Source: Bacillota bacterium (GTDB taxonomy: Bacteria; Bacillota; Clostridia; Oscillospirales; Ruminococcaceae). Taken from it: 18,581 nt of DNA. The notes under the pieces are model-generated. The model was given only the letters and a program-made list of their open reading frames with translations. It made no database searches and was not told the DNA's origin. Positions 14,311 through 18,581 of the stretch are shown in pieces. The first letter of the stretch is position 1. Every line of letters begins with the position of its first letter. Both the position numbers and the translations under genes were made by a program. The DNA lies in the NCBI GenBank assembly GCA_023412215.1, contig JAEYNX010000024.1, positions 1-18,581 of the forward strand, read 5' to 3'.

Positions 14311-14991
14311 ATGCCCAAGGTAGACGAGAGCTACAAGATCGATAAGCGCCAGCAGATCATCAAGGCCGCCGTGTCGGTGTGCGGCGCAAAGCCGATCTAT
14401 GAGGTGACGATGCGGGATGTCATCGTCGCCGCGGGCGTGAGCCAGGGGGGCGTGTACCGCTATTTCGCCGATATCGACGACGTGCTGGTGGCGGTAGTCA
14501 ACACGATGCACACCGAGGCGGATTATCGCGCGCAGGTTGACGCGCTGATACAGAAGAGCTCCTCCCCGCAGGACGCGCTGCGCGGGATGTTCGCCTTTCT
14601 GGGCGATTACATGGCCACCTGCCCCGCCATAGTGGGCAAGTTCCAGTTTGAACTCAAGCAGCTGTTTGCCAACCACCCCGAGCGGTGGGAGAAGATCATG
14701 CCGCGCATCGCGCAGCAGCAGAGCGGCCAGCACCTGATGGAGCAGATCAGCAGGACAGTGTTGGAGGGGGTGCAGCGGGGGCATTTTCATCCCACCGTGC
14801 CGGTAGAGACGCTGTTTGCCCTCATCGGCGCCACCATCGACGGCATTGTCGAGAACCTTACCCTGCAAAACTACTACGGCGCCCTGCACGCGCGGCAGGC
14901 AAAGATAAACCCCGTCGCGCTGTTGAATGCCCTCGCGGAGGCTGTGATACGCCTGTTGACTCAGCGACAAAAGGGAGGGAATGAAGAATGA
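14311..14991 (+). CDS. TetR/AcrR family transcriptional regulator
   Basis: A 226-aa protein. The N-terminal helix-turn-helix is clear: KRQQIIKAAVSV, then VTMRDVIVAAGVSQGGVYRYFADIDDVL (in two helices and the recognition helix), at about residues 12-58. The remaining 165 residues are the helical ligand-binding and dimerisation domain. A TTG at 14296 is in frame, but GGAGGGG (14298-14304) lies six bases before the ATG at 14311, which is therefore the start. The gene overlaps the CPBP protease gene by 4 bases (ATGA). Two operators flank its promoter, so it is probably an autorepressor that also controls the protease gene. Confidence 0.92.
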   Translation: MPKVDESYKIDKRQQIIKAAVSVCGAKPIYEVTMRDVIVAAGVSQGGVYRYFADIDDVLVAVVNTMHTEADYRAQVDALIQKSSSPQDALRGMFAFLGDYMATCPAIVGKFQFELKQLFANHPERWEKIMPRIAQQQSGQHLMEQISRTVLEGVQRGHFHPTVPVETLFALIGATIDGIVENLTLQNYYGALHARQAKINPVALLNALAEAVIRLLTQRQKGGNEE

Positions 14992-15773
14992 AAAAAAGCG
15001 TTGCCTGGTACCTGTTGTGTACCTTTATTATCTCGTGGCTGCTGTGGGGCGGCCTGGCGGTGCTCATGCAGCTGAATTTGGTGCAGTACGGCTCGCCGCT
15101 GTTCGCCCTGCCCTACATGCTGGGCGGCATTATGCCCGCCGTCTGTGAAATCCTGCTGAAAAAGAAGCTGAGCAGCAGGGAGGAGTTTAAGGCGTTTCTT
15201 AAAAGCATCATCAGCCCCAAGCACTCGCTGCCTGCCTACCTGATGATACTTGGCATGGCAGCAGTTTTCTGCGCGCTGCCGCTATTGTGGGGCGGGGCCG
15301 AGACACGGCAGCCCCTTTACATGGCGGCGCTGCTCTTCCCCGCCATGATTCTGGGCGGGGGCTTGGAGGAGATTGGCTGGCGCGGTTTTTTGCAGCCGAC
15401 GCTCGAAACGCGGTTTTCGCCGCTCGCAAGCACCCTGATGGTGGGGCCGATCTGGGCGGTGTGGCACCTGCCGCTGTGGTTTATCCCCAACACCAATCAG
15501 GCGGGCGATAACTTTATGTGGTTTTCGCTGTTCGTGCTGGCGATGTCGTTTCTTTTTACGGCGGTCTACCGGCTTACCCGAAGCATCTTTCTGTGCATCG
15601 TGCTGCACGCGCTCATCAACGCGCTGTGGGAGGTGTTTGTGCCGAACATGAACGCGCTCACCGCCGTTTTGCTGATGCTGGTGAGCCTCGGCTGCTACGC
15701 CGCGCTGATGTACCTGCACAGCCGCAGGCGCGCGAAGAACGCCCGCCAGTTACCCGCAGAGCAGCGGGTATAG
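14988..15773 (+). CDS. CPBP family intramembrane metalloprotease
   Basis: A 261-aa membrane protein of the CPBP (CAAX protease and bacteriocin-processing, ABI) family. The catalytic motifs are present and in order: E127-E128-I-G-W-R-G, H160 in WHLPLW, and H207-xxx-N211. About seven to eight spans are predicted. The expected activity is intramembrane proteolysis; bacterial members have been linked to bacteriocin self-immunity or protein processing, and the substrate here is unknown. There is no bacteriocin precursor in the window. The start codon lies inside the TetR stop, so the two genes are coupled. The C-terminal tail (HSRRRAKNARQ) is basic and cytoplasmic. Confidence 0.93.
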   Translation: MKKSVAWYLLCTFIISWLLWGGLAVLMQLNLVQYGSPLFALPYMLGGIMPAVCEILLKKKLSSREEFKAFLKSIISPKHSLPAYLMILGMAAVFCALPLLWGGAETRQPLYMAALLFPAMILGGGLEEIGWRGFLQPTLETRFSPLASTLMVGPIWAVWHLPLWFIPNTNQAGDNFMWFSLFVLAMSFLFTAVYRLTRSIFLCIVLHALINALWEVFVPNMNALTAVLLMLVSLGCYAALMYLHSRRRAKNARQLPAEQRV

Positions 15774-15821
15774 GCACCTGGGAGAGCGGGCTCCCCGCCG
15801 GTACAATACGCCCTCAATAGT

Positions 15822-15849
15822 AAAGGCCATCCGATTTCGGATGGCCTTT
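15822..15849. terminator. Bidirectional hairpin between convergent genes
   Basis: A 13-bp perfect stem, AAAGGCCATCCGA (15822-15834) with its complement (15837-15849), and a two-base loop. It ends in TTT on either strand. It lies between the convergent protease and DegV genes and probably terminates both. The T-tracts are short. Confidence 0.78.
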
Positions 15850-15861
15850 GGTATGTAGATA

Positions 15862-16740
15862 TTATCTTCTCTTTTTGCCGAGGTAAGCGATGCCCACCAC
15901 ATCGGGGCCGCTGTTGATGGCGATGCACGCGCCGATGTAATAAATGCCCACAGGCGGGTGACCGAACTCCCTGGTGCAGGCCTTGGCAAGCTCCTCCGAC
16001 ATGCCGTCGCGCTCGCCGCGCACCAGCAGGTAGGGGGCCTTGTGGTCGGCGATGCGCTGCTTTGCAAGCTCGAGCATACGCGGGTTCACGGCCTTATCGC
16101 CGCGCACCTTATCCTCGATCTTCATCACGCCGTCGATGATGCTGATGATGGGTCTTAGCCCCAGCACCTCGCCCACAAACGCCGCCGCAACGCCGATGCG
16201 TCCGCTCTTTTTGGCGTACTCCAGCGTAAAGGGGGTAAACAGGATCTCCACGCGGGTAAAGTAGTCGGTGAGGTAGTCGGCGGTTTCCCTGGCCGTCTTG
16301 CCCTCGCGCACCAGCTTCACGGCGTCGATAATCGGCAGGCCGTAGGCCATGGTGTAGTTGAGGGAATCCACCACATAGATTTCAAGGCTCTGTTTTTTGT
16401 CGGGGTGCTCGTCGAAGTACATATCCTTTGCGAGGTTGGCGGCGTCCTTCATCGCCGAGCCGGTGGAGGAGATGGTGATCACGATGATGGCCTCCGCACC
16501 CTGTGCTACCGCCTTGTCGTACTCCTCTAAGTAGGTAAGCGAGGTGATGTGCGCGGTGGTGGGGATGGCCTGGCTCGCCTTTAAGATGTCGTAAAACTCC
16601 TGCGAATTGAAATCTACGCGCTCGAGGTAGCCTCTGCCGTCCACCGTGATGGGAATGGGCAGCACCTTGATGCCGTAGGCCTGTGCGTCGCTCTCCGGCA
16701 GGTCGCACGCCGAATCGGTAATAAACTTCACTTTGGTCAT
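15862..16740 (-). CDS. DegV family protein (fatty-acid-binding)
   Basis: A 292-aa protein. Hallmarks are TDSACDLP at residues 8-15, IPTTAHITSLTYLEEY (the TS motif of the lipid-binding pocket), ISSTGSAMKDAA, VVDSLNYTMAYGL, and TLEYAKKSGRIG in the second domain. DegV/FakB proteins bind a fatty acid; some act as FakB partners of the fatty acid kinase FakA, but no fakA is present here, so the exact role is open. The frame extends 13 codons further to 16779. I choose the ATG at 16740 because the family starts with this strand. AAGGAG is 13 bases upstream, a long spacing. It follows trmL by 101 bases on the same strand. Confidence 0.93.
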   Translation of the reverse strand: MTKVKFITDSACDLPESDAQAYGIKVLPIPITVDGRGYLERVDFNSQEFYDILKASQAIPTTAHITSLTYLEEYDKAVAQGAEAIIVITISSTGSAMKDAANLAKDMYFDEHPDKKQSLEIYVVDSLNYTMAYGLPIIDAVKLVREGKTARETADYLTDYFTRVEILFTPFTLEYAKKSGRIGVAAAFVGEVLGLRPIISIIDGVMKIEDKVRGDKAVNPRMLELAKQRIADHKAPYLLVRGERDGMSEELAKACTREFGHPPVGIYYIGACIAINSGPDVVGIAYLGKKRR

Positions 16741-16841
16741 GGCGGTTTCTCTACTCCTTACCCGGCGCAAGCGCGCCAAAATTCTTCACTCAACACTCAA
16801 TCTATCAAATTATAATCCATTATATTCGCTGTAAGTTCAGA

Positions 16842-17351
16842 CTAGAGCGCCTCGTTCCAGTCGTACTGCGTGAGGCTGCCCTCGTTTTTAAGCTTGGGGA
16901 AGCGCCACTGCCGCAGCACCTCATACACCCCGATGGCCACCGAGTTGGAGAGGTTTAGGCTGCGCGCGTCGCCGATCATGGGGATGCGCACGCAGCGGGA
17001 GGGGTTTTTAAACAGCAGCTGCTCGGGCAGGCCCTTATCCTCGCGCCCGAACACCAGATAGGCGTTGTCGGGGTAGGCGGCGTCGGAATACACCTGCCGC
17101 CCCTTGGTGGTGAAATAAAAATACTCCCCGCCCGCGGTCCTGGCAAAGAAATCGGGGAGGTTATCGTAGTAGGTGATGTCTAAAAAGTGCCAGTAGTCAA
17201 GCCCCGCGCGCTTGAGCTCCTTATCGGTGGGCTCAAACCCCATAGGGCGCACCAGATGCAGCCTTGCTCCCGTCACAGCGCAGGTGCGCGCGATGTTGCC
17301 GGTGTTTTGGGGGATGCGAGGCTCTACCAGAACAATGTTGAGTTTGCACAT
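16842..17351 (-). CDS. trmL: tRNA (cytidine/uridine-2'-O)-methyltransferase TrmL
   Basis: A 169-aa SPOUT-class methyltransferase. The sequence opens with LNIVLVEPRIPQNTGNIART (residues 4-23), holds FGREDKGLP at 101-109 and RIPMIGDARSLNLSNSVAI at 122-140, which are the three conserved motifs forming the trefoil-knot AdoMet site, and ends in the expected short C-tail. TrmL methylates the ribose of the wobble base (position 34) in certain tRNA-Leu species. Length and motifs are entirely typical. AAGGAAG precedes the ATG by about ten bases. It is a housekeeping gene, which argues that this is chromosomal DNA. Confidence 0.95.
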   Translation of the reverse strand: MCKLNIVLVEPRIPQNTGNIARTCAVTGARLHLVRPMGFEPTDKELKRAGLDYWHFLDITYYDNLPDFFARTAGGEYFYFTTKGRQVYSDAAYPDNAYLVFGREDKGLPEQLLFKNPSRCVRIPMIGDARSLNLSNSVAIGVYEVLRQWRFPKLKNEGSLTQYDWNEAL

Positions 17352-17469
17352 CTATCGGTTACTTCCTTGTTTGTTCATATGCGCGCGGCAGAAAGAACAG
17401 CGCCGCGTAAGACTTTCGCCCGTTTAGCCGCAAGGCGGTCATATACCTATTAAACACTAAAATCGCGGT

Positions 17470-17491
17470 TTAGGCAATAACTTTTGCCTAA
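17470..17491. other. Small perfect hairpin in the trmL-ywbE gap
   Basis: TTAGGCAA (17470-17477) pairs with TTGCCTAA (17484-17491). It has no T-run in the minus direction, so termination of ywbE transcription is possible but not supported. The rest of the 247-base gap holds no gene or clear promoter. Confidence 0.4.
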
Positions 17492-17598
17492 TTTATGAAA
17501 TATTGACGGTGGAGGATTTTGCATAGCAGCCCCCCTGCCGCATGGCAAGAGATTCGCAGCAGCACCTTATTCCACAGAATTAAGCCTTGGGCTCTAAG

Positions 17599-17799
17599 TT
17601 ACTCTTCCAGGATCGCCTGCACCCGCCCCACCTGGTCGCCCTCCTCCAGCATCACCTTGATGCTGTGCGGGTGGCGGGGGCTGCTCGTAAGGATGCGCTT
17701 GACATGCCCGCGCGTAAGCCTGCCCGTGGGCTGGTCCTTTTTAAGCACGATGTCCACCAGCGCGCCTATCCTGATATCGCTTCGCGTCTGCCCGTTCAT
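17599..17799 (-). CDS. ywbE: YwbE family protein
   Basis: A 66-aa protein of the small YwbE (DUF2196) family: MNGQTRSDIRIGALVDIVLK, DQPTGRLTRGHVKRILTSSP, HPHSIKVMLEEGDQVGRVQ. The whole length is covered by the family pattern, a compact KOW/SH3-like beta barrel. The function is not established; a nucleic-acid-related role would be a guess. The ATG is preceded by AGGGA at a suitable distance. It lies 65 bases downstream of the VOC gene on the same strand and may be cotranscribed. Confidence 0.92.
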   Translation of the reverse strand: MNGQTRSDIRIGALVDIVLKKDQPTGRLTRGHVKRILTSSPRHPHSIKVMLEEGDQVGRVQAILEE

Positions 17800-17864
17800 T
17801 CGTTTTCCCTGCTTTCAAAAGTTATTGTACTATATTCATGGTGTAATACTGCCTTAGGCCTTCC

Positions 17865-18209
17865 CTACGGCAGGGTCCTGAAGACGATGCGGTTGCCGTC
17901 GGGGTCGCGGAAAAGCAGGTTGCGCGCCCCCCATGGCCTTGTGGTGGGCGGCTCGAGGATATCTACCCCGAGGCGGCAAAGGCGCTCGTACTCGGCGTCC
18001 ACATCCGCTACCGTAAAGGCGAGGAAGAGGTTCCCGTTCGGGTGCTCCGACACCGCGCCGTCGTTGTAAAGGGTGAGCAGGGCGCCGTCGGTTTGGATGG
18101 CCTGATGCACCGCGCTGTCGCTGTCGGAGGTTGTGTTTAGTACCGCCTGGTAAAACTCCGCCAGCCGCAACACGTCGCTGGTAAGCAGGCAGATTTCAGC
18201 AAGCTCCAT
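17865..18209 (-). CDS. VOC (glyoxalase/bleomycin-resistance superfamily) protein
   Basis: A 114-aa VOC protein. ELAEICLLTSDVLRLAEFYQ starts the first repeat, FTVADVDAEYERLCRLGVDI the second, and LLFRDPDGNRIVF is the usual final strand. As in the other VOC gene of this window, the first metal-ligand His is missing and the Glu of the last strand is replaced by a hydrophobic residue (IVF), so metal-dependent lyase activity is doubtful. The two VOC proteins share only the fold-level pattern. GGGGGAG lies seven bases before the ATG. The upstream side meets the terminal repeat array within about 110 bases. Confidence 0.88.
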   Translation of the reverse strand: MELAEICLLTSDVLRLAEFYQAVLNTTSDSDSAVHQAIQTDGALLTLYNDGAVSEHPNGNLFLAFTVADVDAEYERLCRLGVDILEPPTTRPWGARNLLFRDPDGNRIVFRTLP

Positions 18210-18317
18210 GGCGATACTCCCCCTCTCAGGACTGTATATTTATACTAAATCCCCTGTTAGGCTTTTAGCCGCCGAATTACCGTTCAATACGCTTTTCCGA
18301 GCCTTCACGGGAATCAG

Positions 18318-18394
18318 GTAGGGGCGAACTGTGTTCGCCCGCAGTCTAACCGCACGCTGTACAGAATCCGCGGGAGACCAAAGGTCTCCCCTAC
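18318..18394 (+). repeat. 77-bp double-hairpin element, copy 6
   Basis: GGGCGAAC-TGT-GTTCGCCC first stem and GGGAGACC-AAA-GGTCTCCC second stem, with GTAGGGG and CCCCTAC ends. Confidence 0.9.
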
Positions 18395-18481
18395 AACCCC
18401 AACCACCCTTTTGCCGTATGATAGGGGGCGGCATTCCCCCGAACAGGGCGAACACATGGGTTCGCCCCTACAACGTATCGG

Positions 18482-18581
18482 CAGGCACCCGTAGGGGCAG
18501 ACCGGTGTGTCTGCCCTGTGCGGGATGTATCTGTCGTGTTCCTGTGTGGCACATCCCCTTGTAGGGGCCGACGACCTCGGC
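18482..18581. repeat. Terminal direct repeat, right copy (identical to 1-100)
   Basis: Base-for-base identical to positions 1-100. Joining the ends at this repeat would give a normal-looking array (compare 13770-13850), which is expected whether the molecule is circular or the contig ends merely fell in the same dispersed repeat. Confidence 0.97.

Larger units (their letters stand above)
18318..18581. repeat. GTAGGGG hairpin array 5
   Basis: Repeat DNA running to the end of the window, in the same module order as array 3: a 77-bp element, the AACAGGGCGAAC/GTTCGCCC hairpin (to about 18472), the GGGCAGAC/GTCTGCCC hairpin (18495-18516) and the start of a GGGCCGACG hairpin. The last 100 bases equal the first 100 of the window. 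No gene is present after 18209. Confidence 0.88.

Noticed and set aside
1..18581. Circular plasmid or phage-like replicon
   Set aside because: The ends match, but only through a repeat found throughout the window, and no replication, partition, capsid or integrase gene is present.

Overview
The window reads as a chromosomal fragment of a GC-rich, spore-forming member of the Bacillota, probably a gut-type anaerobic Clostridia lineage. The reasons are a complete spore-germinant receptor operon, strong AGGAGG-type ribosome binding sites, and Gram-positive family content (PadR, EFR1-type ferredoxin, DegV, CPBP protease, YwbE). The lineage is inferred; there is no rRNA or other phylogenetic marker. 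I see no plasmid replication, phage, transposase, tRNA or CRISPR gene.

Layout. 1-1509 is non-coding repeat DNA: a hairpin array, a hairpin-rich element arranged as a roughly 1-kb imperfect inverted repeat, and a second array. 1510-3225 encodes an L-amino-acid-oxidase-like flavoenzyme. 3339-5175 is an operon of overlapping genes: a PadR regulator with its own operator, a flavodoxin/two-[4Fe-4S] protein and a small membrane protein, closed by a terminator. 5280-6010 is another repeat array containing a tandemly duplicated unit of about 295 bp. 6087-11428 is the germinant receptor operon in the order A, C, B, B', small D-like protein, preceded by a candidate sigma-G promoter and followed by a terminator. 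11558-13228, on the minus strand, holds a VOC protein with its ArsR-type regulator, an unrecognised 126-aa protein and a two-TM zinc-ribbon protein. 13377-14160 is repeat DNA. 14311-15773 is a TetR-CPBP protease operon with two matching palindromic operators. 15862-18209, on the minus strand, holds DegV, TrmL, YwbE and a second VOC protein. 18318-18581 is repeat DNA again.

The most unusual content is the repeats. They are mosaics of short perfect hairpins, mostly opened by GTAGGGG and closed by CCCCTAC. A 77-bp two-hairpin unit occurs six times, always in the same orientation, and its first stem changes on both arms together (GGGCGAAC/GTTCGCCC versus GGGCGATT/AATCGCCC), so pairing is preserved. 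Arrays lie at the 5' sides of genes and are absent from the convergent gene ends. The first and last 100 bases of the window are identical and lie inside this repeat family. The likely reading is a contig that broke at the repeat on both sides, which would look circular without being a plasmid.

Gene cooperation. The receptor operon should produce a complete inner-membrane germinant sensor with two alternative permease subunits. The PadR, ArsR and TetR units each look like self-regulated stress or redox modules in which the regulator is encoded just before its target gene.
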